Assembly: GCA_910574455.1 (NCBI GenBank) | Contig: CAJSYZ010000003.1 | Coordinates: 1,116,001 to 1,180,000 of the forward strand | DNA length: 64,000 nucleotides | Source: Trichaptum fuscoviolaceum | Lineage: Eukaryota > Basidiomycota > Agaricomycetes > Hymenochaetales > Trichaptaceae | Reading direction: 5' to 3' | Part shown: one piece after another, positions 48,352 through 60,515 of the stretch | Layout: each line of letters starts with the position of its first letter | Numbering within the stretch: position 1 is the stretch's first letter | Program-made: the position numbers and the translations under genes | The notes under the pieces: generated by a model | What the model saw: the letters and a program-made list of their open reading frames with translations, nothing else | Told to the model about the DNA's origin: nothing | The model's database searches: none

Positions 48352-49662
48352 ATGCCACAATACAAAGACATGATTGAGTTCTTCCCCTTTTCCTGGTCCA
48401 GTTCGTCCATCGGCCTTAGGTCCAAGCAGTTCACTATGGACAGTCCCAACCCGATCTCCTTGAACTCCTTTCTCCAGTCGTATGCTTCCGACCAGTATGC
48501 CTGGGAATCTAGTCGAAGCTGCTCCCGATCTGCTGCCTTCTGGACCGCTTTCGGATATGGACATGATGCTCAAGAGGGTGGTTATGCTTACACGCCGCCT
48601 GCACCGCGACAGCTCTCAGAGTCTGAAAGTCTGAGCTCAGCCGACATGTCTATTTCGACCGACGCTAGCAGCGAGTTCATGTCTTGCTTCTCTGGGCATG
48701 ACGCGAACTCGTGCACTTCTCTGTCTTCTTCGTCGAGCTCGTCGAAAGTTCCGATGAGCGTGGTAGCTTGGCTTGGGATACACGATGCTAGATCCATATC
48801 AACGCCGGAGCCTGTACTGTCGCCCGAGAGACTAGAAGGTGAAGCTTGCTTCTTAATCTACGCCTGGACCTTGTCGCTCTTCGTGGACGTTGCTCAGAGC
48901 GCGCTAGAACTCGACTCAGTTGCCCCCCCTCGTTCGAATCCAACTCCTTCGCAAGTTTTTGGCGACGAATTATGTTACACAACAGGATCTCCAGAGATAG
49001 GGATGCTAGTCGTCGCGACCAAAGTGCCTCTTTTTGACCTTTACGACTCCGAGTGTTGTTCTCCTACAGTCAAGCTTCAAGTTACCGCGGATCATAATGC
49101 TATAGCACAGGACAGACCAATCGCCGGAAATTCCGAACTAGTCGCTATGCCTGAGTCCCTCAATTACGACACGATCAACCCAGAGCAGTCGGTCACTGCC
49201 CGCAATGTATGCATGTGGGGTCGCCGGCAGGAGCGCATCCCGAAGGTGCGGGTTCCGGGCCAGGCAGAGGCAGTCTACTGTTTCGACGAGCGCAAGCTTC
49301 GCCAGAGCCAGGCCGCCCGACAAGTGCAAGCAGCCCAGCAACGTCGTGAAGCAAGCGTTCGGCCTATTCATAAAACCGTACAAGAAAACCGCCCTCCTGG
49401 TCCTGCCAAAGGCACTATCGGCAGCTATCAGTTTCCGACGCAGAGCACTCTCCCGTTCAATGCGAGTTCTCGATCCAAATTCTTGGCACCGGCTAAAATC
49501 GAGACGACCGTGACTACTCGTCATCCCTTGAGCCAACGTACAGGTGCATATGGAGGAGGGAACATCCCCTTTGTCGAGAAGAGGTCAGTGCCGCTGAAAG
49601 CTTCTTATCCACAAGGTGAAGAGACTTTCCGTCATCCCGCCGGACTTGGTTACAAGCCATGA
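48352..49662 (+). CDS. Unknown Ser-rich protein, single exon
   Basis: One uninterrupted frame of 436 residues, unusual in this intron-rich window. The more likely start may be the internal ATG at 48436 (MDSPNPISLNSFLQSYA). Ser-rich in the first third, then a mixed region; the C-terminal 150 residues are basic and Gln/Arg/Pro-rich with KLRQSQAARQVQAAQQRRE. No domain recognised. A stretch at about 48840-48898 (gtgaag...gctcag) could be a retained intron, but removing it shifts the frame, so I keep it as coding. A regulatory or cell-cycle protein is only a guess. Confidence 0.6.
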   Translation: MPQYKDMIEFFPFSWSSSSIGLRSKQFTMDSPNPISLNSFLQSYASDQYAWESSRSCSRSAAFWTAFGYGHDAQEGGYAYTPPAPRQLSESESLSSADMSISTDASSEFMSCFSGHDANSCTSLSSSSSSSKVPMSVVAWLGIHDARSISTPEPVLSPERLEGEACFLIYAWTLSLFVDVAQSALELDSVAPPRSNPTPSQVFGDELCYTTGSPEIGMLVVATKVPLFDLYDSECCSPTVKLQVTADHNAIAQDRPIAGNSELVAMPESLNYDTINPEQSVTARNVCMWGRRQERIPKVRVPGQAEAVYCFDERKLRQSQAARQVQAAQQRREASVRPIHKTVQENRPPGPAKGTIGSYQFPTQSTLPFNASSRSKFLAPAKIETTVTTRHPLSQRTGAYGGGNIPFVEKRSVPLKASYPQGEETFRHPAGLGYKP

Positions 49663-50137
49663 TTTGCTCCATCTTTCTTTTTTCTTTCTTTGTCATTATT
49701 TCGGACAACTCTGCAATCTCTTGTTTAAGATGTTACTCTATGTTTGCGCATTGTTATTTAGTTTGCTGTTACACCCTTTCTTACTTGTGCCGCCTTTCGT
49801 GTGTATCCTCAGGCTATATGAAGTTCATATATTGAATTAGATAACATGACAACATGTTTGGACATACAACATAAGGACGACAATAAATGAAGCTTTTGAG
49901 AAAGAGTCATGGGGACGTATGTACAAATAAACAACCCCGCGACAAAGCACGGGATTAGCTGCTCTAGAGACTGAGTGTGGTCGTAACGTTCATGAATGCA
50001 AAAATCGTGAAGCATGTCCCAGACATGAGTGCAATGGATCATAAAGAAAAGGGAAGGACTGAGAGCTAGGAAGGTCATCGCTATTTTGTTTCTTCATAAA
50101 GGAAACCTCATTATACACCATAAGGATAAAATGTGAC
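49663..50137. other. Convergent 3' flanks
   Basis: AT-rich, non-coding; likely 3' UTRs of the two unknown-protein genes that converge here. Confidence 0.4.
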
Positions 50138-53100
50138 TTAGGCAGAGAACCCAGAACCAAACGCTTGTTTGAGAAGAAGATCCATGCCCTCTCGCTCTTC
50201 CCGTAGACGGCGCTCTTCCTCACGCCATCGTGCTTCGCGTATCTCGTACATTTGTCTCATGGCTCCGATGCTTTCGATGGCGGTCTTCAGTGCTTTCTTC
50301 AGGTCTTCTTCGCGAGAAGCTGTACTGGACGGAGATTGGTCACCATCGTTTGATGGCGCACACAACCGATCCATCAGACTGACTCGTTGAGTCCGCGCAG
50401 AGCGTCTTTGAGAAGCGATCTGTGCGAAGGATGTCCTGGCGTTGTTCATGGCATGACCATCGAAGAGAGACGCATCCCTGCGAATCGAACGGGATGAAAG
50501 AGAGTGCAACGTATTAGAATGAGAAGGCGATGCAAGTAATACCATTGTCGCGTCCGTCTCCCGGTCCAAGGCTTGGAACTAGTTAGAAGAGGATGTCAAA
50601 TTAGGCATTTAATATGGGATAAGCGTTTTAACTCACAGCTCGGACAAGATCATCCCATCTCTGATCCCATCGCTTGCGTCTACGTTCCACATTAGATACA
50701 TACGTAGGATGATACTCAAGGTCGAGCAGATCATGCTCGTCTTCAGAGTCTTCGCTAATCCATTCCCCACTATCGTTACCCGCATCGCCAGAGCCATTTA
50801 CAGGCCATTCTTGTTGTGCATTTGCGTGAGTCAAGTTGACGACATATTTCTCGCCTGCCGTCTCTTCGCCAGACGAATCAGACAGTTCTGGGCTAGTGTC
50901 GCGAGGCTGGGTACTCTCGACGCGCGGTGGAGGCTTGACGCGTGGTTGCTTGGGGGTAGCGCCAGGATCCACGGTGTTTCCAGTATTTCCATTGGCACCG
51001 TTGTGTCCATTGGAATATTCACGCTTCCTGTGACCACGACCTCGTTTTGGCGGAATGGGAAGCTGTACGGGCAAATGACTGGGACTCGAGCGCATACTGA
51101 TGCTTGTGAATCGTCCATCTTCTCCAGCACCTGGGGCATCACCTTCAGGTCCACCATATGCCTGTCCATACATTCCTCTGCCTCTCCCAAATGCTCGACT
51201 TTGGCTATAGAACGCCGCAAACGGGTTGTACGAAGGACCCATTCCAGGATAGGGCGTCCCTGATGGGCTCAGCGTAGAGTCAGACATGCCACCATTGTTG
51301 AACGCGTACATCTGCATTTGGTATGCAAGCTCCTGCTGAACGGAATTGGGGTCCATCGCAGAGCTGACACGCCCACCAGCACGGTTGTTGTACGCTAGGT
51401 TACGTCGCACATGTCCGAAGGGGTATGGATATGGTGTACCAGGAGGAGCTGGACTAAAGGAGGGAATAAGTGTGCGCGGAATAGGCTGAGCAGTACCGTT
51501 GTGTTGTTGGCTAGGCTGGTTCGAGAAGGGGGTAGGTGCGGTAGTCTGGCTGTGAGGTGTCGGTGGGATCGGGGCACCTGGTCGGGAGCCGCTGTTGTTA
51601 CTATAACCACCACTGCTTTGGCTATTATGGCTGACGTTAGTGCCTTGTGCTAACTGTTGATAGTACGCAACTGCTGCTGCCGCATCATCAAAGAAATCCG
51701 CTTGCCCCTCATCTGGGTACTCGTACGTTTGGTAGAAATCCGGTATCCAATTCGGATACGTATTGCGTGAATCATTTCGCGAGAAGATAGCGGGTTGAGG
51801 GTAGTGCATGCGCATGTTACGTTCGGCAGTGAGCGCCTCTTGCATAAGCATCTCCTGGCTGGGCCCATTGTTCGAAGATTGTTGTTGGGGGTTATGTGAT
51901 TGAGCAGCATCGGACTGCAGCTTCTTCAGAGTCTGCTGGAAGCCAGAGGGGTCGAATGCAGGAGCCTGGGATTGCTGTGAGTCTCTGTTACCTTGCCCGG
52001 ATTTGCCCTCGGACTGGAGCAGCTCATGTATGCTTCTACTCTCTGCTACATGAGGGCTTTCAAAGACGATGCTCGATGGTGATCGTGGTGTGTGAGTACC
52101 ATCATCACCCTCCGTAGAGTCACCGGTCCCTCGCTGGCCATGATGAAGATCATCACTCACATCGACAAGTGTCCCCTCTCCATCATGATCCTCGCGATCA
52201 TGTCCAGCGTACTTGTCCTTCCACTCGCGATCGTTGAGGTCGTTTGTAGGATTGACATCGGATGATGGCGTAGGCGATGGCCGTCTAAGTGGACTCTGGC
52301 CTTGGTCATGGTCGTCTGGTTCTTCCTGCACCGGGAGGGAACGATCTGGCGTTCGGTTTTTGATTGCACGGGCAGGAGAAGACAAGCTTGGATATGTCGG
52401 CGAGTCGTTGGCGGCTCTACGAAGTGCAGGTGGTGTATTAGGGTGCATTTGGTAGAACGGATTCGTAGGCGATGCGCGTATTGGATTGCTGTTCACCTCT
52501 GGTGTCAAGGGGCGAGAGCCGGCTCTCTTTGTGTTGCCTGGTGCAGCATTGGTATCCCTACCACGTTCACGCTGATAAGACGCCTGTGTGACAGTCGCCC
52601 TCCTTCCCATAGATCCACCACTCGCGTGACCTGCCTCCCCCTCCTTCTCCCTCTCTAGTGTAGCCACAGCAGCGTTGATCGGCGAGTTCTTAGGCGGGGT
52701 TGTTCCAGTCTTGAGTCGTTCGAAAGAAACGGCTCCTCCTGCATAAGCGACCCCACCACACCCGGGCGGTGCTTGGCCTGCAGCAAGCAGATCGGCTGCT
52801 CGTTGTAATCTATCAGCACGTTCAATATCGGCAGCCAGATCGTCGGTCATCGTCCAGCGCCCACTATCCCCAAGAAACTGGTTTGAACCAGGAACTCGTA
52901 CGGCAACCGGTATTGGACGCACAAAGCCGAGTGCTTGCGCGTGCTGTTGCTGTTGCTGAAGAGCAGATGCCGAGGAGAAGCTGTGAGAATGTACGAGCTG
53001 CGGATGGGGATTAGGCCGGGGAGCTCGCTGTTCGGAATCCGAGCCGTTCAACTCTTGCTCGTGATCGCGATCGTCCTGGTACGACTGTTGACCAGGTTTA

Positions 53101-53464
53101 TTGAATGAAGATTCTGGAGACGGAGGCGATTGTCGCTGCCGGCGCTGCGATTGTTGCGATTGTTGTGTTTGCAGCGACTTCTGTGATGAAGTTGGACTTG
53201 CTTGGATTTGCTGCTGCTGCTGAGCTTGGATTTGGGAGAGCGGAGGAACGATGGGCATAGACTGCGTCCTGTGGTATCGTTGACGTTCTTGCAATGAAGA
53301 TGAGGGTGAAGGTTCGCGTCGCACGCTCGCTTGCGCGGGCCCTATAAGTTGTGCTGAGCGTTTAGTTCCATTCTTAACGGCAAGAAGTGCAGGATCCGGT
53401 CTAACGCACCTGCCACATTTACGGCTTTCCTACTCCTCTGCGGCGAGTGAGATTGCGTTGACAT
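50138..53464 (-). CDS. Gln-rich disordered protein, unknown (1066 aa)
   Basis: Three exons (53464..53410, 53341..50637, 50578..50138) join in frame. The N-terminal 850 residues are low-complexity: Gln runs (QIQAQQQQQIQ), Ser/Pro-rich segments, and Asn/Gly/Tyr-rich prion-like sequence with NNRAGGRVS and GRGRGMYGQ patches. An acidic Ser segment precedes a compact basic motif ERRRKRWDQRWDDLVRAFQA split by intron 2. The C-terminus holds a predicted helix with dense Glu/Arg (REARWREEERRLREEREG). No catalytic domain seen. The composition fits a transcriptional or RNA-granule regulator, but this is inference. Confidence 0.75.
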
Positions 53465-55105
53465 CCTTCCAGCAAGTAGAGCAGCAGCGAGATGGGAGAA
53501 AAAAAGGGAGTAGTAGAGACGACGATGTCGTATCAGCCGCAGAGAACAAGGGCACGGTTGTGAAAGTGGGAGAAAAGGACAAAGACAAGCAAAAGGCCAC
53601 GCAATCCAACGCCCTTATCCCTCGTCTTTCACCGGGATATTAAAGACCTCTAAGCGCCGTGCGCACACGTCTTCAGCGTGTTTAGTCGAGAGGAAAGGAC
53701 ATCATATACCGTCCTAAGTAGGCAAGAAAGCGGCCTCGAGGCAACCCGGACAACGTGTAAGCTGCCTGTTTTCTTCTGTGCTCACAGCCTTTCGGGGCTC
53801 CTTGGACTCTCCGAGCGGGCGATGTTCCTGGAAGCGCTCTGCAATCTTACCATTCATATCGTGAATCAAGCTTGTTCCCAACCGGTTTAAGTAGCTGCGA
53901 ACCAGATGGTTTGAATGCGACTGTAGGACGAGCCCAGGGTCATAAGACATCTTGATGATGTAAGCAGCATAGTTGGGCATAAGGAGTTAGAAGACCCCGG
54001 CATCAAGCATTCTAATGTCCTATGATTCAGATGGATGCAGTTTGTTTGGGACTGAGATTTGTGTGGGATACGACCTTGCATGCTACACCGCCGCACGCAC
54101 TTTGTTAGGGGGCGGCGCAGCGTCGTTGTTGGTAGAGACGATCTGTAGACTGTGTAGTGAGTTCTCCGGCGATCCCTCCTCTTTGGACTGCGAGTTTGAA
54201 TGCAATATACACAGCAAGAAAAGTCCATTATGAGAAAAGCTAGGTTGATCCGGTGAACCAGGGGTTCGGTAAGTGTAGGTAGGTATGCCAGTCAAAAGGC
54301 ATTGGTCAAGTGCTATAGTTGACTGAGCTGACAATGAATATTCAATAATATAGAAAGGAAACATACCACATTGAATAAATGGATCAGAAAGCGACTTGCG
54401 CAATCTGTGTCAAGACTCAAGAGCAAAAATAATTGAGGTTTAAATGTAAGAGGGAATTCAGGGAGTTCAGGGAATTGAGTGATACACACGCGACGCGTTA
54501 TTTACACTTATTTGCACATGTCATTCAATTAGTACATATATGCAGATTCCGAATTGGAACTGGACATGTTTTAGAACATATAGTGCACATTGCAGTAGCG
54601 TTTGAAACGCAGTTCTCTCCAAGCATAATTGTATCGTATTAAACTGCGATTCATTCATGTTTCTTTTCTCCCTTTCTGATCGAATTCAAAGCACTGTCAG
54701 GGGGTCCCCCAACTTTCAACGGCGAAAGTAGTCTCCGTCTACTACTCCTCGAACTCGACGGCTCGGTTGCCTCGACAACTCAATATTGCAATCAGACATA
54801 AGCGCTCAGCCATGCGGAGTTTACGTCCTAGTCCACGAGTCTATGCTCGCGAGCGACGGAATAAAATATGAGCATCTGATAATGTGTGCTAAACGGCCTA
54901 TCACCACGTTCTCGCAAACTTTCATTGGCATCCTGAAGAAGCCAATAATCTCTTCTAGTCCTCTCTTATTCGTCCAACAACTCTTCTTTCATTGCATCTT
55001 CCTAATACAACCTGTATATTGAACTCACATAACCTCTCACGCTAGGCCGGAGTCCGTCTGCCCCCCGGATGCAATCTATTTGTACTCCTGTTGCCTAAAC
55101 GGACA
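53465..55105. other. 1.6-kb region without a supported gene
   Basis: Upstream of the Gln-rich gene and 3' of the carboxypeptidase. Open frames are short, with no domain. I see no RNA gene or transposon features. Confidence 0.3.
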
Positions 55106-58100
55106 CTAAGGTGTTGCTCGGAAACCCATGAGGAACTGCATTATTTGGAATGCAGCCTGGATAACCAAAGTCACAGGAAAACGCGCATTCGTGTTCCGGT
55201 ACCGGTCCCGAAGAGCAACGGATGGAGAGAAGAGGTTTACGGAAAACAACAGGAATAAAGCGTCAGTAACGCCACGAAGGCCTTTCATATGTACGGCAGA
55301 ATTGGCGCACCTTGGGCGAGAATTGCGGGACCCTGAACATGGTGTCCAGTTTACGACACAATGAGCGATGCAACGACGGGAATAGTCAGGCGAGAAGCAA
55401 GGGGAACGAAGGGCGAAGTCGGGCGTAAGGAAGAATTAGCGAACGATACGAAGATACGAAGTAAAGAAGGCACCGATGGAGCGATGGGAGCATAATGCCG
55501 AGGAAATGAATGTTGGAGATGGGATATCAGAATATCAACCCTTCGACTAAAACGAGAAAGCTAGGAGCCATGAGAGCAAAAGAGAACAAGGGAGGGCCAC
55601 GCGAGGGCCACAAAGAGGATGTCGAGTCCGACAAGAGGGCGATAAAATGAAATGCGCCCGGCCGACTGATGGCAGCGAAGGACGAAACAATGCAACGGGA
55701 AAACAGTAACAAAAGGCGCGGCGTAATAATCTATACAAATGTCAGGCAAATTACTCACATGTGTCCGCTGAGCGATACCTCGAAGTACGTGAGACCTCGT
55801 TCTTGGTGCATATTTCCGAGAGCACCGACACCATCGACGATGAATGAGTCATTGGCAATGGGCGTCTGGAAGCCTTGCATTCCGTTCCCTATCCGCAAGC
55901 AGATGGTTAATATTTCTCGCTAAAACGGGCTTTGCGGGACAAAAGGGACGAGCTGTGCAGGAGATGACGGAAGTATAGCCCGAACCAGATAGAAGAGAAG
56001 CAATGGGGAAACATGGAAGCTTCAGATCGAAGTCGGGTGATTGAGAAGTGTGGGGGATGGCACATCGATGTGCTTTTAACGAATATCGGCGTGAGTCTGG
56101 ACTTACAGGTCATACTGAAAGGATCGAGCGGAAGAATCCGTGAGCGCTTGATTTTGTACCAACAATGGATCAAACTCACTTTTGGATAGCAATTCTCGTT
56201 CTAAAATACGTTGTAAGCGAGATCACCATCAAGTCAAAGAGGGGAGCGATGCGCATTTCCAATGGCATACGACCATCACACCGGGAGCCGAAATTGACGA
56301 TCTCATCAGTCATTTATCTTCAGCATCGTGTTGAACAGCTCACCCTTCCGCGATGAGGATAAAGTCGGCAAGTCCGTGGACGATAACAGCACGCTCGCTC
56401 TTTTCAATAACGTTTGATAGGATGCCGTTCAGCGCGGGAGGAGTGCTGGCGTCACCATGAGGGAAAACATTGACATTTGAGCACTCTGTCCATGTCACGT
56501 TCACCGGCGCGTGGAGGGCACGCTTGACGTCCTCGCGGTCGAAGTAAATAGGAGAGACTTGCGTTTGAGGGAACGAACCGCTGTGATAGTGAAAGGCATA
56601 GTTAGTTCACCCAGTCGTATAATTAGCTCGTGCACTTACGGGAAACCAAGAACGTCCCACAGGATCGGGAACTGATAGAAACCACATAAATATCTATTGC
56701 ATGCGACTGCTGCGACTGCCCACACACCGTATCGAAGATCCTGTAGATATCAAATGCCGGGTTGATAACCAGAGCCGCATTGAATATCTCGTCCCAGAGA
56801 TCACACCCTCTTGCTGTGCGAGTCGTGCCACCAGGTAGAGGCAGGAGGCCTTTGGGAGGGAAAGTGACGAATTCTTCCATGTAGTTCGCGTATCCACAGG
56901 TTACCGCTTGGTCATTTAGATGCGCCAGGAATGACTGACTGGACGAGGACTTCAGATGGATATACATTCGCTATAGAAAAGCGAAACTCACTTGAAAGCA
57001 AAGACATTTTGATATTTGTTCACAAAGTTCACTGCCGGAATCTGCTCCTGCACGATATCAGACGAGATGGAAGCTGAAATTAAATAATGAATACACCAAA
57101 AGAATGAGAGGTGATGACGAGGTAAAACTTACGATCGCTGATCCAAAAACCTTTGAGATCGAGATCAAGCATTCCCGGGTTGCTAAAGATGAAGTTTGCG
57201 ATGTCTAAAAGACGTTAGCGTATGACGAAACCTTGGGAACGGGAAAACGTACATGGAACGTACATGCCAGCGTACTTGAAAGGTTGAGTTAGTTTTTGGA
57301 ACTAAGATGAAAACCAGACTCCTACACTTTCGCCTGACAAGTAGAACGTCTTTCCCTTCAGTTCTTCAAAGACATCGAGGAACTGCTGGAGGAAACCGAC
57401 AAGTTGTGCCGCGAGATCATCTTCGTTCTAGTTTACACATTATTGTATGTTAACACCTTTGTTCAGGAGATCGATCATACTGACTGCTATATTTGGTGTC
57501 CCTTCAGAAAACCCAGTTCCTATGGGCTGCTCGACGAACAGTATGCTTGATAGATTTGTCCAGCTGAACTCATTCTGAGTTGGCAATGCTTGACCCCATG
57601 ACCAAGTAATTGGCTGTAACTCGGTCAGAACGCGGATATAGGGTCCAAGTGGCGGTTTGCTCACCCCGTTTTCTTGAAATGCTCCTTCCAAAGAGGAGCA
57701 ACCCGGTCCACCATTGGTCCTTTTGAGAGTTTTAGTGTCTTTGTTGGAGATGATTGAGAAAATGTACCAGAAAATCAAATCATCCAAGCTTCCTTGTGGA
57801 CCGGGAGGGAAGAACCAGAAGAACATCTGTCATGATCTCCATTAGTTCTATCACCGTGTTGCGTAGAGCGCAACAGTGACGGACTTTACGGGTTTCATTG
57901 GCAGCGCTGCTGATCGGGAGTAAGCCGGCCCAACTTGGTCCCACATCGAAGCTGACCTCAGGTATTGACGTCCCGTCGACGAAAAACTCTGTAGGGAAGG
58001 TGAATACAGTATAGATGGGCTCGAGAGGTTCGAGCATACCTGATGCTCGGGGGTTTTTGAACGTTATATTTTTTACAGTCGCGCGCTTCTCCATGGGCAG

Positions 58101-58241
58101 AAACTCTGCAGGTCCTGGCGCAGCCCATCTCTTGACGGCTTCTCGTTGCCTTTCCCTCACTTCATCCTTCGAGATGATCCGCGCATCCGACAACCCGAGA
58201 AAAAGAGCAAGGCCCAGATACAGCGAGCTGAGCAGCCTCAT
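55106..58241 (-). CDS. Secreted serine carboxypeptidase, peptidase S10
   Basis: Fifteen exons (58241..57885, 57826..57768, 57719..57485, 57427..57326, 57274..57253, 57204..57133, 57073..56992, 56938..56728, 56671..56640, 56580..56344, 56200..56180, 56114..56107, 55888..55759, 55332..55311, 55156..55106) close in one frame, 546 residues. Signal peptide: LLSSLYLGLALFLGLSDA. S10 landmarks: IFWTNGGPGCSSLEG, FVEQPIGTGFS, catalytic Ser in FYLSGESYAGMYVP, Asp in VIVHGLADFIL, His in SLSGHMVPQFSP. Likely secreted, removing C-terminal residues from peptides; several N-glycosylation sequons (NVTW, NMTW, NLSS). Exon 12 is only 8 bases, and intron 13 (55758..55333, 426 bases) is several times the usual size here. 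Confidence 0.92.
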
Positions 58242-59227
58242 TTTCCGAGCAGAGAGAGGGAGCCCCAAGTCGCTTATTCTGGAGCCAGCACTTGGTCTCG
58301 TATTTAAACCTCGCCCGGAGACGCCTGTGTAGATTATTACCACATTATGAAAAACCACCTAAGCGAGGCAACTCACCTCACAGCTACGAATTCCGGAAGG
58401 TCGATCATCATATGTCATGCATTCGTGCGTCGCATGATAGGCGACCGCCCGCATGCCTTATCAGCGCGATACCTAAATCAAGGCATGCGATGACGAGAGA
58501 TAATAACATGCCCATTATAGCTGCCAGTGATATTTGCCTGTTTCACGGAGTAAAATGGATATTTGCTGCAGGAAGACCTGGGTGCACGAGTGGTGCCAGA
58601 AGCTAGCTGATAAGGGTCGGCAAGAATAGGTAGAGTGTCTGGATTAGGCGACGGGATCTCATACAGGAGTCTCAGCTGATCAAGGGGATACTGCAAACGC
58701 GAGTGATCGACATGCTGTGACATTAGAACTCGAGATAATGGCAATCCGGTATGTATAGCAGGTGCAAATTTCGAATAGTCAGGCTACATTGGCCCGAGCG
58801 CTTCATGGGTACTTGAGGGCATTTGGCTCCAGTTGCGTCCAACACATTTTCACTCCTACCAGAGCATGGTAGCTTCACAACCTACATAGCTAGATGGCGA
58901 TATCAGAACGTGAGCAGCCTTAAAAACGTACATAGCAGTTAAAGCAAGCAAACCATTCAAAACAGATTGAAACCTCTACTCCATCCGATTGTCTTTGCAA
59001 TTCTGAGTTCTCGGGCAAAATTTGCAACAACCAATATTATCTAGGAGTCTCTTCTTCTTGATAATGTCAGGCAGATTCCTCAGATGGGGTGGATGTAAGG
59101 AACGACTCCGCGCAGTCGAACTCATGTCCCGCTCGCCGAAAGATGCGGAGTGTTAACTTAAAGCTCCGCTACAAGCTCAATTCAGACCTGGCAAACTCGG
59201 ATTTCTCATTCTGATACAACTATCACC
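58242..59227. promoter_or_regulatory. Divergent intergenic region, S10 peptidase / AlkB
   Basis: 986 bases upstream of both genes. No coding signal; no element singled out. Confidence 0.35.
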
Positions 59228-60357
59228 ATGTCGCAAGAGCGAAAGAGAAAACATCAATCTACAGCTGTCATGCCAAGAAAGAGAATTCGTGAAATCTCCA
59301 GTTGTGGATACCCTGAAGCAAATGCCACTAAAACTGTTGGATCCGAAAAGCAAGAGCCAACTGAATTGAATGTTGAGTCTACGTCTTCATCATCACCGAA
59401 CACCAAGATATCAAGCTATCTCGTATCTGAAATCAAAGAGGGAGAGGTGTACTATATTCCAAACGTATGCGAGTACCTACTTGAAATACATTAATCCAGG
59501 GCTTACAGTGTTTCATATCTAGTTCATACCCGAAGAATCCGCATTTAAGTGGCTTGCAGAACTATCAGAAACCATGCCGTGTAATCCAATCTTCGAACAT
59601 CATACGTATCCATCGTGAAACCCGATACTGACATCTTTATCGTGTCCCATTAGGGTATCATCCGAAGCTCAAGGTTTATGGCAAGGAGGTTTCTCAAAGC
59701 CGGTCAATAGCGGGTAATTAAGATCTCCCTCCGTCAAATTCGGAATTGGAGCGATTTGCGACTGCCTTTCATCAATAAGAAACCGGTACAGCTAGCTAAT
59801 TGTGACTTCCATTATCTAGCATATGCAACAGATAAGGACATTGTCGTAAAGTACTCTGGACACATCGTTCAGATGCACCACGATTATTCCATTTTACTTT
59901 CTGTTATACAGAAGCGAGTGGAGGACCTCCTCGGGGAGACTTTCAATCACGTCATGCTCAACCGATACAAGAATGGGAAAGAATACATCGGGAAACATAG
60001 GGATACGAAAGAGAATAAGGTCAGTTAATCTAGTGGAACCATATTTGAGAAGGTAGTTGCTCCGAGGCTTACATATGCGTACATAGATTATCGTTAGCCT
60101 AAGCCTGGGCGCAGAACGTACGTTCATCATGACGCCGAACAAACCGAGTCTTATCGCGAAGTCTCACAAATGGGTGCTTGGAAATGGGAGTTTACTCGTC
60201 ATGCAAGGCGCGACTCAAGATAACTGGAAAGTAAGCTGTGGTTCCAATGAATGCTTTTCTTTGTTCAGTGCGTTGACTATCAATTCAGCATGAGATACCC
60301 AAGGAGGCGAGGATCTCCGGAGAACGTATATCACTGACTTTTCGACAGCTGCATTGA
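59228..60357 (+). CDS. AlkB-type Fe(II)/2-oxoglutarate dioxygenase (ALKBH2/3-like)
   Basis: Predicted oxidative demethylase of alkylated DNA bases, nuclear. Six exons (59228..59464, 59523..59580, 59654..59713, 59820..60019, 60087..60230, 60289..60357) give 255 residues. The basic, disordered N-terminus (RKRKH, PRKRIRE) may include a nuclear signal. Core: PWYHPKLKVYGKEV, then FNHVMLNRYKNGKEYIGKHRD with the iron His and Asp in KHRD, VSLSLGAERTFIM, LLVMQGATQDNWKHEIPK with the distal His, and RISLTFRQ with the 2-oxoglutarate Arg residues. The intron from 59714 to 59819 skips a stretch that reads as coding-like but is out of frame. Confidence 0.92.
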
Positions 60358-60515
60358 CATTTTTACTGTACAAGATCTACATGTACATCCTCTTTCTCGA
60401 ATCCTCAGTATCTTCTACCGTTCGTAATTAAGTATCGGTATCGAGCATATCCGTCGGAATAAAACAAACTAAACCGCAATATATTGATGAATTCTGAATT
60501 AATGACTATTCGATT

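Noticed and set aside
59714..59819. Coding-looking sequence before ALKBH exon 4
   Set aside because: It is bounded by gtaatt and tctag, is out of frame with both neighbours, and its removal yields the conserved AYATDKDIVVKYSG block.
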